A stretch of 64,000 bases of DNA from the NCBI RefSeq assembly GCF_900445255.1, contig NZ_UAPU01000005.1, positions 507,001 through 571,000 on the forward strand, written 5' to 3'. Shown here piece by piece: positions 36,025-44,602 of this stretch (its first letter is position 1; each line of letters opens with the position of its first letter). The notes beneath the pieces are model-generated. The model worked only from the letters and a program-made list of their open reading frames with translations. It was not told the origin of the DNA and did not search any database. The stretch comes from Anaerobiospirillum thomasii (lineage in GTDB: Bacteria; Pseudomonadota; Gammaproteobacteria; Enterobacterales; Succinivibrionaceae). A program made the position numbers and the translations under genes.

Positions 36025-36153
36025 TTGACAATTTGGCCAGGTCTTAAGCATTCTTGTGCTTAAGACCATAGATACCGTTTGCGATCTTAGGTCAACCCCC
36101 AATTTTGGGAAGACCCCATTTTGCCAGTGAAAAAGGCTTTTTTATCTTTCACA

Positions 36154-36186
36154 TAACCAAAAAACAAAAGGCATCATACAGATGCC
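36154..36186 (-). terminator. Terminator after trxB
   Basis: On the minus strand GGCATC-TGTAT-GATGCC is followed by TTTTGTTTTTT. It lies 24 bases past the trxB stop, a standard rho-independent terminator. Confidence 0.7.
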
Positions 36187-36209
36187 CCTTGTGTGCCATA
36201 TCTTAAGAC

Positions 36210-37145
36210 TTAAACCATAAGATAGTGCTCAACATCTAAAGCAGCCTGACAGCCTGAGCCGGCTGAGGTAATAGCCTGGCGATAGATCTTATCTGCACAG
36301 TCACCTGCTGCAAATACGCCTGGAATTGATGTCTGAGTGGCTGTACCCTTATTGACCTCAATAAAGCCTTCAGAGTCAAGCTCAAGCTCATCTTTAAACA
36401 GTGAAGTCTCAGGGCTGTGACCGATGGCCACGAAGATACCCTGCAGAGCAATTGTTCTCTTTTCACCCTTGATATCGACCTTAAGGCCGGTTACAGTATT
36501 GCCATCGCCCTCAATATCATCCACTGTGGCATTTAATACAAATTCAACCTTGCCCTGCTGTTCAAGATCGCGCATCTTGTTGACTAAAACCTGCTCGGCT
36601 CTAAAGCCCTCACGTCTGTGCACAAGATAAACCTTGTTGCAGAACTGGGTTAAAAACAGAGCCTCAACAAAGGCTGATGAGCCGCCGCCTACTACAGCAA
36701 CATCTTTCTTTCTAAAGAAAAAGCCGTCACAGGTGGCGCAGGCAGAAACACCCTTGCCCTTGTACTGACTCTCACTCTCAAGACCTAAATAGCGGGCCTG
36801 GGCACCTGTTGCAATAATTACAGTCTTACATTTAAGTACATCGCCATTGCCTAAAGTCAGCTCTTTGATATCACCCTTTAAGCTGGCTTTGACAACTTTA
36901 TCATAAATGAATCTGGTATCTAAGGCTTTAGCATGCTCCTGCAGCTGCTGCATAAGATCGATACCGGCAGGATTTGTATGAGCACCAGGCCAGTTACCAA
37001 TCTCAGGTGTGGTAATTAACTGACCGCCAACTTCAGGACCTGCTACTAAAACCGGTGAAAGGCTGGCACGGGCTGCATAAATGGCAGCCGTACAGCCGGC
37101 AGGACCTGAACCTATAATTACTACATTTAAAATTTCATCACTCAT
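36210..37145 (-). CDS. trxB: Thioredoxin reductase
   Basis: 311-residue flavoenzyme that passes electrons from NADPH to thioredoxin in the cytoplasm. Motifs in order: FAD-binding GSGPAGCTAAIYAARA near the N-terminus, the redox-active CATCDGFF disulfide (about 135-142), the NADPH-binding VVGGGSSAFVEALFLTQ, and the C-terminal FAD motif GVFAAGDCADKIYRQAITSA. Length and motifs equal those of E. coli TrxB. GGGAGTTACC precedes the ATG. It marks the return to core genome between the ISL3 pair and the composite transposon. Confidence 0.96.
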   Translation of the reverse strand: MSDEILNVVIIGSGPAGCTAAIYAARASLSPVLVAGPEVGGQLITTPEIGNWPGAHTNPAGIDLMQQLQEHAKALDTRFIYDKVVKASLKGDIKELTLGNGDVLKCKTVIIATGAQARYLGLESESQYKGKGVSACATCDGFFFRKKDVAVVGGGSSAFVEALFLTQFCNKVYLVHRREGFRAEQVLVNKMRDLEQQGKVEFVLNATVDDIEGDGNTVTGLKVDIKGEKRTIALQGIFVAIGHSPETSLFKDELELDSEGFIEVNKGTATQTSIPGVFAAGDCADKIYRQAITSAGSGCQAALDVEHYLMV

Positions 37146-37492
37146 GGTAACTCCCGTTCTCTTCTAATTCATTTATAACCATTATCGTATATTTTTTATG
37201 CAAATTACATTAAATAATATTTAATTTTCATATGCTGTGAAAGACCACAATATTCTATGATTTTTCTCTTATGCCAACCCACTTAGATATAATTATGCTC
37301 TTGGCCACAACTCTTAAAATCATGTAAACCTGATTTTAATTTCATGACACTATAAGAATTGAAATTATAAAAACAGCCTTAAGACTTAACAGAGCTCAAG
37401 GCATTTACAAATATATGTTATTAATAGTTTTTTATATTTAAAGTGTGCACAAATTATGACTTTTAAAAAGTTTGTCACATCAATCTGTGCAG
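37146..37492 (-). other. Upstream region of trxB
   Basis: AT-rich, about 350 bases, with no coding frame supported. It ends at the 8-bp sequence ATCCTTTG (37493-37500) that recurs at the far end of the composite transposon. Confidence 0.4.
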
Positions 37493-37500
37493 ATCCTTTG

Positions 37501-37923
37501 GTAAGATACCCATGACCCCATAATTTATCAAAAATCGGATCAGGATGCGCAATATCCCTTGGGAGGCGGGTATCAGGTAGATGCGGGCAGTATCATGCCC
37601 ACCCGCGGTGATAGATTAGTTCAAGATCAGCTTTGGTCAGCTCTACTACAGATACTGTAGACGAGGCAGTCTTTGATATAAAAGCTCTGCGTCTGGCATC
37701 ACTTATTGCACCACAGAAGCTATTGAATTGGATACAGCAAAGTCTATCTATGTTCTGATAATAAGATTTAACAGTAATACCCTGAGATGAAATCTCCTGA
37801 TTCATTCTGTCATAATCAGCGCTTTTAAATCCTTTATAGCTCATGACCCACTCTTATATATCTGGTATGGGTCTATTATTACAAGCAGGAAGGATGTCAT
37901 CTAAGGGGTCATGGGTATCTTAC
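37501..37923 (-). mobile_element. IS66-type mini-element A
   Basis: 423 bp with 19-bp terminal repeats GTAAGATACCCATGACCCC at both ends, and a single small gene. It is nearly the same as element B (40494-40916) in the opposite orientation. No transposase catalytic gene. Its outer end forms the left boundary of the composite transposon; its inner end cuts a repeat-protein gene. Confidence 0.8.
37593..37844 (-). CDS. IS66 TnpA-like small protein (mini-element A)
   Basis: 83 residues, beginning MSYKGFKSADYDRMNQEISS. The pattern MNQEISSQGITVKSYYQ followed by an aromatic/basic helix recalls the helix-turn-helix accessory protein TnpA of IS66 elements. It differs from the copy in element B at one residue (NIDR versus NLDR), and both frames are intact, so the gene seems to be kept. 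No TnpB or TnpC accompanies it. Assignment is tentative. Confidence 0.5.
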   Translation of the reverse strand: MSYKGFKSADYDRMNQEISSQGITVKSYYQNIDRLCCIQFNSFCGAISDARRRAFISKTASSTVSVVELTKADLELIYHRGWA

Positions 37924-38192
37924 TCTTGAGTAGCCTCTTGCTCATTTAGTCTCATATTAACAAAGTAGTTGCTCACGCTATTGTCTTGAGCGTTATAGAC
38001 AAAGCCATTTCTATAGTAGATCTCAAACTTACGGCCAATTAAGCTCTTAGGCAGCGTTAATGATGTAATTTTATTCTCGTTGTCGAAGACTACACCACGC
38101 TCAATGAACTTAACGCCCTCAGGGATCACCACATCGCCGTTTGCTCCTGAATAACGAATTAGCGTACCATCATCTGAGATCTCAAAGTCCAT
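37924..38192 (-). pseudogene. N-terminal fragment of repeat-protein paralogue
   Basis: Begins MDFEISDDGTLIRYSGANGD and follows the first ~90 residues of the complete protein at 38288-40174 (GDVVIPEGVKFIERGVVFDN, TLPKSLIGRKFE, NAQDNSVSN) with scattered differences. It is then cut by the inner end of mini-element A, whose TAA at 37920-37922 ends the frame. It lies 95 bases downstream of the complete paralogue. Confidence 0.75.
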
Positions 38193-38287
38193 AGAATGTC
38201 ATCACTGCTAAGAGCCCATCGCTAAATAGAAAGCTGAGTCCCATCTAAGCTAAATCATAGTGATAGCAAACAACTACTTTTGTGCCG

Positions 38288-40174
38288 CTACAAGCTTAAA
38301 GATGACCTTCTGCTAGGCTTTTTGGATTTGGCCTTGCTTTTAGACTCTTGTTGCCTTTCAAGGAGCATTGCTGTGGCTTCATGTGCATTGTGCTCTGTGG
38401 CCACATCTATAAGCTTACTGAGGGTTTGTTTTGATTTAATCTGCTTAGAGTTGATGATTGTATTAACAGCGCTATGAGAGGAGCTCAAGATTGCTTGTTC
38501 AAATAAATCTACTAGATCTTTTGCTTTTACATCTAAAAGATTGAAGATCTTTGCAAACTCATTAGGCCCCTCCCGAATGATCACAGGAATATAGCAAGCT
38601 GGAATTGAGAAAGTCTTTCCGTCACTTGCTGCCCATTCAATGAGTTGAACCACACCTTGCAAATGATTCAAAATGGCACTATATAGCAAGTCGTTAAAAT
38701 AAACGTCTTTAAGATACTCTTTTTCTTCTTGCATGAATCTTTGCAGGTTTACGCCGTGAGAGTGTAAATAGCTGGCGATCTTAAATTCACTGCACATCAA
38801 AGCAAGAATGCAGATCATATTACAATCATTGTTATCTTCGATTATCAATGCCTCTCTGTCACACAAGAGCTCAAGGCACTTTAAGCGCTCATCCTCATCA
38901 AGTGGAGTCATGTTTCTTACCTCAACATTTGAGGCAATCACAAACGCAGAGTTATATTGACTGCCGTTAAACAGATGCTCTACTGTAACCCAATAATTAT
39001 AGTAGTTGCTATAAAGCTCTTTAGATAAAGTCTTAGGTTTACGTTGCAATTTAGCTTCAGCATCTAACAGCAAACGCAGCTTCTCTACACCACCATAGCG
39101 TATCGCTAAAGCAATGGCGTAATCGACAGTTTGTATAGGATTTCTGTCATATTCTTCAGCCTCTTTGTCATGCCATAACAACTCTGTAAGTGGCTTTAGA
39201 CTTTCATCAAGCAATTGTTGAAGATCTTGTACACTGCCTCTTAAGACAACTTCCAATAAGTAATGTGCTGCTCCCTTATTGCTAGATCTATCAATCTTCG
39301 GCAGCCTCTTTTTGGCCCATTCTTCTTTGTAAAAATCTTGTACAGCAGCAGCAGATGAGTTTACTTCATCACCCTTGTAGAGTTCCACCTCATTTCTCAG
39401 CAACATGCCGATATACTGCTGAGCAACCTCCTCATTATAGATTTGATGATTGTAACAATAGCCTAAGAGTAGCCCCAAACCAAGACTATCAACAAGTTCT
39501 TCTGACAAACTCAACTCAGGCATTATCGAAATAATGCGATCTTTACTTCTATCCCATGTTTCATCTAACTTACACAGCTCGCAGTGAGTTAGTTTTGGCG
39601 CAAACAAATGCATTTCGTCGCCGGGCAAGCGACCTAACTCATCTAATTGCTCAGTGCTTAGTGAGGCTCCCATATACCTAACTTTATTTACCCATTTTCC
39701 TGACATTTCATATGCTTGAAAGACTTTCTCAAATTCCTCAGGCAAGGTCAGTTCTTTACGGTACACGTATGGAATGTCTATGACGAACCTACGGCATTTG
39801 CTATAAAGCACGCCATCCACGCTCTCATAGACTGGATTTTCAGGATGAACAATGTATTTTTTTAAATTGGGAAGCCAAGGCACGTACAAATAAGAGTAAA
39901 GGTTGTCTTGAATAGCATCATTCTCTTTAAGCTCAGTATTAGCAAAGCAGTTACTTACACTATTATCTTGAGCGTTATAGATAAAGCCATTTTCCCAGTA
40001 GCTCTCAAATTTACGCCCAATTAAGCTCTTAGGCAGCGTTAATGTTTTAATTTTAGTCTCGTTGTCGAAGACTACACCACGCTCAATGAACTTAACGCCT
40101 TCAGGAATCACCACATCGCCGCCCGCGCCTGAATAACGAATTAGCGTACCATTATCTGAGATCTCAAAATCCAT
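38288..40174 (-). CDS. Repeat protein: LRR-like N-terminus and ankyrin-like C-terminus
   Basis: 628 residues. The first ~150 resemble BspA-type leucine-rich repeats (DVVIPEGVKFIERGVVFDNE, IKTLTLPKSLIGRKFE, RKELTLPEEFEKVFQAYEMS). From about 290 there is an array of helical hairpins with ankyrin-like spacing (AAHYLLEVVLRGSVQDLQQL, ALAIRYGGVEKLRLLLDAEA, SEFKIASYLHSHGVNL). The tail is basic and Ser-rich (KSKAKSKKPSRRSSLSL). Such repeats bind other proteins, so it could be the sensor or substrate adaptor of the MoxR-VWA pair upstream. Truncated paralogues lie on both sides, indicating a former tandem family. Confidence 0.65.
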   Translation of the reverse strand: MDFEISDNGTLIRYSGAGGDVVIPEGVKFIERGVVFDNETKIKTLTLPKSLIGRKFESYWENGFIYNAQDNSVSNCFANTELKENDAIQDNLYSYLYVPWLPNLKKYIVHPENPVYESVDGVLYSKCRRFVIDIPYVYRKELTLPEEFEKVFQAYEMSGKWVNKVRYMGASLSTEQLDELGRLPGDEMHLFAPKLTHCELCKLDETWDRSKDRIISIMPELSLSEELVDSLGLGLLLGYCYNHQIYNEEVAQQYIGMLLRNEVELYKGDEVNSSAAAVQDFYKEEWAKKRLPKIDRSSNKGAAHYLLEVVLRGSVQDLQQLLDESLKPLTELLWHDKEAEEYDRNPIQTVDYAIALAIRYGGVEKLRLLLDAEAKLQRKPKTLSKELYSNYYNYWVTVEHLFNGSQYNSAFVIASNVEVRNMTPLDEDERLKCLELLCDREALIIEDNNDCNMICILALMCSEFKIASYLHSHGVNLQRFMQEEKEYLKDVYFNDLLYSAILNHLQGVVQLIEWAASDGKTFSIPACYIPVIIREGPNEFAKIFNLLDVKAKDLVDLFEQAILSSSHSAVNTIINSKQIKSKQTLSKLIDVATEHNAHEATAMLLERQQESKSKAKSKKPSRRSSLSL

Positions 40175-40263
40175 AGAATATCCTTACTACTAAGTGCCCA
40201 TAACAAAATAGAAAGCTGAGCCACAGCTAAGTTAAATCAAAGCAAACAACTACTTTTGTGCAG

Positions 40264-40402
40264 CTACAAGCTTAAAGATGACCTTCTGCTAGTCTTTTTG
40301 GTTTTGGTCTTGCTTTTAGACTCTTGTTGCCTTTCAAGGAGCATTGCTGTGGCTTCATGTGCATTGTGCTTTGTGGCCACATCTATAAGTTTACTCAAGG
40401 TT
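40264..40402 (-). pseudogene. C-terminal fragment of repeat-protein paralogue
   Basis: The minus strand encodes LSKLIDVATKHNAHEATAML, LERQQESKSK and a tail SRRSSLSL, almost the same as the last 45 residues of the complete protein at 38288-40174. Upstream of about 40402 the similarity stops. It lies about 90 bases before the complete gene and shows that a third paralogue once stood here. Confidence 0.7.
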
Positions 40403-40469
40403 CGGATAATATGTAAATATTTTTCAAAATTCTTTTTTGAACATGGTACCTTTAGCTAGCTCTTACATC

Positions 40470-40491
40470 TGTCAATGCTAAATGAGAATGA
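40470..40491 (+). mobile_element. Solitary transposon end related to the 57.5-kb element
   Basis: The 22 bases TGTCAATGCTAAATGAGAAT + GA match the left terminus of the Mu/Tn7-like element (57498-57519) at 21 of 22 positions. Mini-element B starts two bases later, so only this end survives. Confidence 0.6.
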
Positions 40492-40493
40492 TG

Positions 40494-40916
40494 GTAAGAT
40501 ACCCATGACCCCTTAGACGACATCCTTCCTGCTTGTAATAATAGACCCATACCAGATATATAGGAGTGGGTCATGAGCTATAAAGGATTTAAAAGCGCAG
40601 ATTATGACAGAATGAATCAGGAGATTTCATCTCAGGGTATTACTGTTAAATCTTATTATCAGAACTTAGATAGACTTTGCTGTATCCAATTCAATAGCTT
40701 CTGTGGTGCAATAAGTGATGCCAGACGCAGAGCTTTTATATCAAAGACTGCCTCGTCTACAGTATCTGTAGTAGAGCTGACCAAAGCTGATCTTGAACTA
40801 ATCTATCACCGCGGGTGGGCATGATACTGCCCGCATCTACCTGATACCCGCCTCCCAAGGGATATTGCGCATCCTGATCCGATTTTTGATAAATTATGGG
40901 GTCATGGGTATCTTAC
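40494..40916 (+). mobile_element. IS66-type mini-element B
   Basis: 423 bp, nearly identical to mini-element A in the opposite orientation, with the same GTAAGATACCCATGACCCC ends. The flanking octamers (GAATGATG and CTAAGGCC) do not match. Together with A it forms a ~420-bp inverted repeat around the repeat-protein genes. Confidence 0.8.
40573..40824 (+). CDS. IS66 TnpA-like small protein (mini-element B)
   Basis: 83 residues, one difference from the copy in element A. ATG 40573 is preceded by AGGAGTGGGTC. The C-terminus (ELIYHRGWA) is encoded by the element's conserved right end, which is also found behind the different core of element C. Role presumed in transposition; it cannot catalyse it alone as no DDE motif is present. 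Confidence 0.5.
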   Translation: MSYKGFKSADYDRMNQEISSQGITVKSYYQNLDRLCCIQFNSFCGAISDARRRAFISKTASSTVSVVELTKADLELIYHRGWA

Positions 40917-41015
40917 CTAAGGCCAATATTTGGCTTGTAGTTAGTGCCATAGACACCTCTGAAAATATGCAGGACTGATGTTATTTTGATTCCTATACAG
41001 TAAATGGGATAAGAC

Positions 41016-41045
41016 TTAGCTACACTCAATTAAGAGTGTAGCTAA
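41016..41045. terminator. Perfect hairpin downstream of the MoxR gene
   Basis: TTAGCTACACTC and its complement (41034-41045) surround a six-base loop, 48 bases past the MoxR stop on the minus strand. It lacks a strong T-run, so it may be a weak terminator or an RNA 3'-end stabiliser. Confidence 0.45.
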
Positions 41046-41092
41046 CAATGGCGTTAATGAGCCATTAATGATGTGGTAGAACTTTAGGAAGA

Positions 41093-42598
41093 TTAGATCT
41101 TAAGGTCGTTTAAGACGTTGATGATCTCAATCTGACGCTCATGGAAGAGGAGTTCTTTATTGTGTTTGAAGTACTCATCACAACCGAAGGAGCTAATGAA
41201 GCTTACGGCATTTTTGTTGATGGTCAGCTCGCTAAGTAAGATCAAGATCTCTTGACCCTCACCAAAGGCTTGCTCGGCAAACTTAAATGCGGCATTAAGC
41301 TTACCTACAACCTTATCTGCATCACTCTCCATCTTCTTTACGCGCTTATCAAAGTCCTTTTTAACGGCCTTGAAAGCTACCTCATTGTCCTCTTCGCTAC
41401 CAATGATATTCAGCTCTTCATGCAGGATATTATCTACAGCCTTCATGCGACGAACAACATTTTGCGTTACGGTGCCACGATCTGCGGTATTTTTCAGCTT
41501 ATTGGTGTAATTATGCAGCAAGGTCTCAAAAAGATAGCGTGGCGTATTTGGATTGTTCTTTACTCCTTTCTTAAAGTCTTTTAATACTGCAAGTAAGTCC
41601 TTTAAGATCGCCTCTTCATCGTTAACCTTGCAGATATCTTCATGCAGCGCATTTAACATCAAGCCTAATAAAGCTAAGCGCTCATCAAATGCTGCGTTAC
41701 TTGCACGAGCCATGATCTCATCACTAGCTTTACCATCTAAAATGCTGCTTACCTGATAATCAGAGCGATATTTTTTGAAGAGATCGTAGTAACGAGCAAA
41801 TTCCTTAGCGACCTTTGGATGCTGTAAGTATTGCTCAATTAAAGGCAGATCAACTTTAATCTTCTTCTCTTCGTAGAGCTTGAGCATAGCACTAAGATCA
41901 AGCCAACCACGTGCAGTCACAAAGTATCTACCATCAACAGTTGTTTCGATCTTGTAGAAGTCTGACTTAATGGTCTCAAGATAAGTAAAGACCGCAGGGT
42001 GCACGCCTGAGCTTTGGGCATACTCCTTCCACACCATAAAGTCAGGGATAACCTCAATACGGCGCAGACGATCCCAAGTGGCAATATCAAACTCACGTAC
42101 AGAATTGTTGTACTCAGGTGGGTTACCTGCAGTAACGACGATCCAGCCATTTGGCAGCTTGTGGCGACCAAAAGTCTTATACTGCAGGAACTGCAGCATT
42201 ACAGGAGCTAAAGTCTCAGAGGTACAGTTAATCTCATCTAAGAATAAAATACCCTCTTTAACACCTGTGGTCTCAATGTACTCATACACGGATGCAATGA
42301 TCTCTGACATGGTGTACTCAGAGATCGCGTACTCCTTGCCGTCGTACTTCTTATGCTCAATAAGTGGCAGACCTAAGGCGCTCTGTCTGGTGTGATGCGT
42401 CATGGAGTAGCTAATTAGACCAACACCAGCTTCATGGGCAATCTGCTGCATTACAGCAGTCTTACCAATACCTGGAGGGCCGAGTAAGAACACTGGACGC
42501 TGAACCTCAGGTGGGATTAAGTAATCACCGAACTCGTCTTTTAAAAAGTAAACGGTTACTGCGTTTTTTATTTGATCTTTTGCTTGTTTAATATTCAA
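41093..42598 (-). CDS. MoxR-type AAA+ ATPase
   Basis: About 501 residues from the TTG at 42598, which has GAGG eight bases upstream; a longer frame to TTG 42661 lacks a ribosome site. Walker A is GPPGIGKT (40-47), Walker B ILFLDEIN (117-124), sensor-1 Asn is in TAGNPPEYN, and arginine-finger candidates lie in WDRLRRIEV. The C-terminal ~200 residues are helical and Lys/Glu-rich. MoxR ATPases act as chaperones or remodellers with a VWA-domain partner, and that partner is the gene directly upstream. Alone it cannot define a pathway; the association with repeat proteins suggests a conflict or stress system. Confidence 0.85.
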   Translation of the reverse strand: MNIKQAKDQIKNAVTVYFLKDEFGDYLIPPEVQRPVFLLGPPGIGKTAVMQQIAHEAGVGLISYSMTHHTRQSALGLPLIEHKKYDGKEYAISEYTMSEIIASVYEYIETTGVKEGILFLDEINCTSETLAPVMLQFLQYKTFGRHKLPNGWIVVTAGNPPEYNNSVREFDIATWDRLRRIEVIPDFMVWKEYAQSSGVHPAVFTYLETIKSDFYKIETTVDGRYFVTARGWLDLSAMLKLYEEKKIKVDLPLIEQYLQHPKVAKEFARYYDLFKKYRSDYQVSSILDGKASDEIMARASNAAFDERLALLGLMLNALHEDICKVNDEEAILKDLLAVLKDFKKGVKNNPNTPRYLFETLLHNYTNKLKNTADRGTVTQNVVRRMKAVDNILHEELNIIGSEEDNEVAFKAVKKDFDKRVKKMESDADKVVGKLNAAFKFAEQAFGEGQEILILLSELTINKNAVSFISSFGCDEYFKHNKELLFHERQIEIINVLNDLKI

Positions 42599-42808
42599 GG
42601 GAAAAACCTCAGTAAATGTAAGTCTGTATTGCTTAATTCTGTAGTCATTCAAGCTAGGCAATTAGGCACCGTGGACTGCACTGGATTATTTGTACTAAGG
42701 CCAGTTCAGTGCTCTTAAAGCCTGTGTGCGCTCAAGATTGCTTCGGCTTTAGCATGTTTTAGAGTTACCTAAGCTTGAGTGATTGACCAATGAGGCACTT
42801 ATGAGTGC

Positions 42809-44335
42809 CTATAGATCGTACTTATCTAAAACCAGTTTAATTGCCCATGAAGGCACCGCGACATCATCATATTCACCACGGATCATGACGAAAGCAGATT
42901 TATATGCTGGTGGCTTAGCAGGGAACTGCCCCATACAATCAGTAAAGTAGATAAGCCCCTTAAGATCATGAAGTTCGCCACTCTTGATGAGCTTATCTAC
43001 ATAGGTAAATACAGGTCTAAAATCAGTACCACCAAAGCCTTTTAGCTGCATGTGCTTGATGTAATCTTCAAACTCCTTGCGTGAGGTGATTTTCACATCG
43101 CTTTGGATCTCAGAGTCACATTGAATGATGTGCAAATTAATCTTGTTAAAGAAGCTCTCTTTTTGCATCAAGATGTTGTAGGTCTTGTTCATGAAAGCCT
43201 GCACTAAAGGACCATGCACCGAGCCTGAGACGTCAATGGCGATCACGAAGTCATGAATCTTCTTAACCTCACGATACTCCAAAGGCTCAATAAGCGGCAT
43301 GTTCTTGTATAGATCAAGACCATAGGTGTAATAGATGTAGTCAAACTCATCTGGACTCACCTTCATCTCTTCTCTAAAAGTGGCAAATTTCTTTAAAAAC
43401 TCAGAGTAGTTATAGTGCTCTCGAGTTACCTCAGTTAAGTTCTGAATCAAAGATCCAGCGCCATCTCCTATACCTTTTGAGGTGGTCTTAAGATCAGTGA
43501 GCATCTTCTCTGCGATGGACATCCACATATCAAGCAAGGCTTGTTGCTTGCCAGCAATATACGGAGTATTGCTAAGGCCACTATTGTTTTCATTTGGATT
43601 CTTAGGCAAGATCGTGGAAACATTATCCTGGCCACTTTGATTTGAGTTGTCCAGAGAAGGCTGTCCACCATTTTGCGGCACTTCTGAACCACCACTAGGT
43701 GGCTGTGATCCTGAGCTACCATTTGATGACTGTGATGAAGCGCCACTAGAACTTGCCCCATCACCAGCTAAATCGCCCGCTCCACCAGCTTGATTGTCCT
43801 TTGACGGATACCAAGGACTATGCTCGTCGCAAGTAAAAAGCTCTCTTAATACCTGTCGCTTGCTATCACTTGGAGAATTTGCAAGAAAATGACGATAGAT
43901 CTTTTCTGCAGTAAGGATCTTAACTTCTTTTTGTATGGTATTTAGATGCGAGCGCATTGCTGCATCATTATTAGTAGCAATGCTATCTTTCTTTAACTCG
44001 AGGATAGTGTTGGATACTGCGATATCACTAGCTAAATCCCACAGCTCACGATCTAGTGCTTTTGCCGAGAAAGGATGGTAGAGAACGCAATGGAGCAAAG
44101 AGTGCAAGTAGTTATGCACTGGACGAGCTTGATCATCACGGTACTCTTTAAGAACAAAGATAGGATTGAAGTAAAGAGCTTTACCATCAGTTGCTTGAGT
44201 CTCAATTGCCTCAGAGCAATTAAGTGGCAACCTATCTAACGCCGTGTCTAAGAAGCGAAAGTTCAGCACCAAGCGACTCTGCGCAAGCTTCATCACTTCT
44301 TGAGCTAGTTGACGAATCTTATCTTCATTCGACAT
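42809..44335 (-). CDS. VWA / DUF2201-like metallopeptidase-fold protein
   Basis: 508 residues from ATG 44335 (AGAGAG upstream). The N-terminal ~170 residues have the DUF2201 layout, with HNYLHSLLHCVLYH (His74, 78, 82, 87) where an active zinc protease would have HExxH, so catalysis is doubtful. Residues 182-262 are a Gly/Ser/Gln/Asn-rich linker. The C-terminal VWA domain has a full MIDAS: DVSGS (Asp368, Ser370, Ser372), GGTDFRP (Thr437) and Asp466 in YFTDCMGQ. VWA-MoxR pairs assemble together, the VWA presenting targets through a bound Mg ion. Stop and next start are about 210 bases apart. Confidence 0.85.
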   Translation of the reverse strand: MSNEDKIRQLAQEVMKLAQSRLVLNFRFLDTALDRLPLNCSEAIETQATDGKALYFNPIFVLKEYRDDQARPVHNYLHSLLHCVLYHPFSAKALDRELWDLASDIAVSNTILELKKDSIATNNDAAMRSHLNTIQKEVKILTAEKIYRHFLANSPSDSKRQVLRELFTCDEHSPWYPSKDNQAGGAGDLAGDGASSSGASSQSSNGSSGSQPPSGGSEVPQNGGQPSLDNSNQSGQDNVSTILPKNPNENNSGLSNTPYIAGKQQALLDMWMSIAEKMLTDLKTTSKGIGDGAGSLIQNLTEVTREHYNYSEFLKKFATFREEMKVSPDEFDYIYYTYGLDLYKNMPLIEPLEYREVKKIHDFVIAIDVSGSVHGPLVQAFMNKTYNILMQKESFFNKINLHIIQCDSEIQSDVKITSRKEFEDYIKHMQLKGFGGTDFRPVFTYVDKLIKSGELHDLKGLIYFTDCMGQFPAKPPAYKSAFVMIRGEYDDVAVPSWAIKLVLDKYDL

Positions 44336-44602
44336 ACACATCTCTCTGTTCACACACTGCACATGGCGTGGTATAAGCCATTTCCACAGCAAACAAAAAC
44401 TATTTAGACTCATCATAGATCAGAAAACTTAGCTAATTTTTAGAATGATCTTAATGAGCAAGTGAATTGCTCCTGCCAAATCTTACGATTATGGCGTGAG
44501 CTTCATGGCGTCGTTGCGCCAAATCTCATACGGTTAACAAGTTACCCATATCGGCTGAAACACGCAACCGCTATCAAATAGCTTCTTAACAGAAGCATTT
44601 TC

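Larger units (their letters stand above)
34381..36110 (-). mobile_element. ISL3-family insertion sequence, copy 2
   Basis: 1730 bp, in the same orientation as copy 1 and separated from it by 17 bases. The inverted repeats at 34381-34401 and 36091-36110 keep the TTGGGGGTTGAC core; the right repeat has lost one base. Eight bases on the left (GCGACTCA) resemble the left flank of copy 1 (GTGACTCA); the right flank differs. Tandem duplication or nested insertion followed by loss of adjoining DNA are both possible. Confidence 0.9.

Noticed and set aside
41252-42395. Plus-strand frames opposite the MoxR gene
   Set aside because: Shadows of a strongly supported AAA+ gene; no start signals and no family motif.
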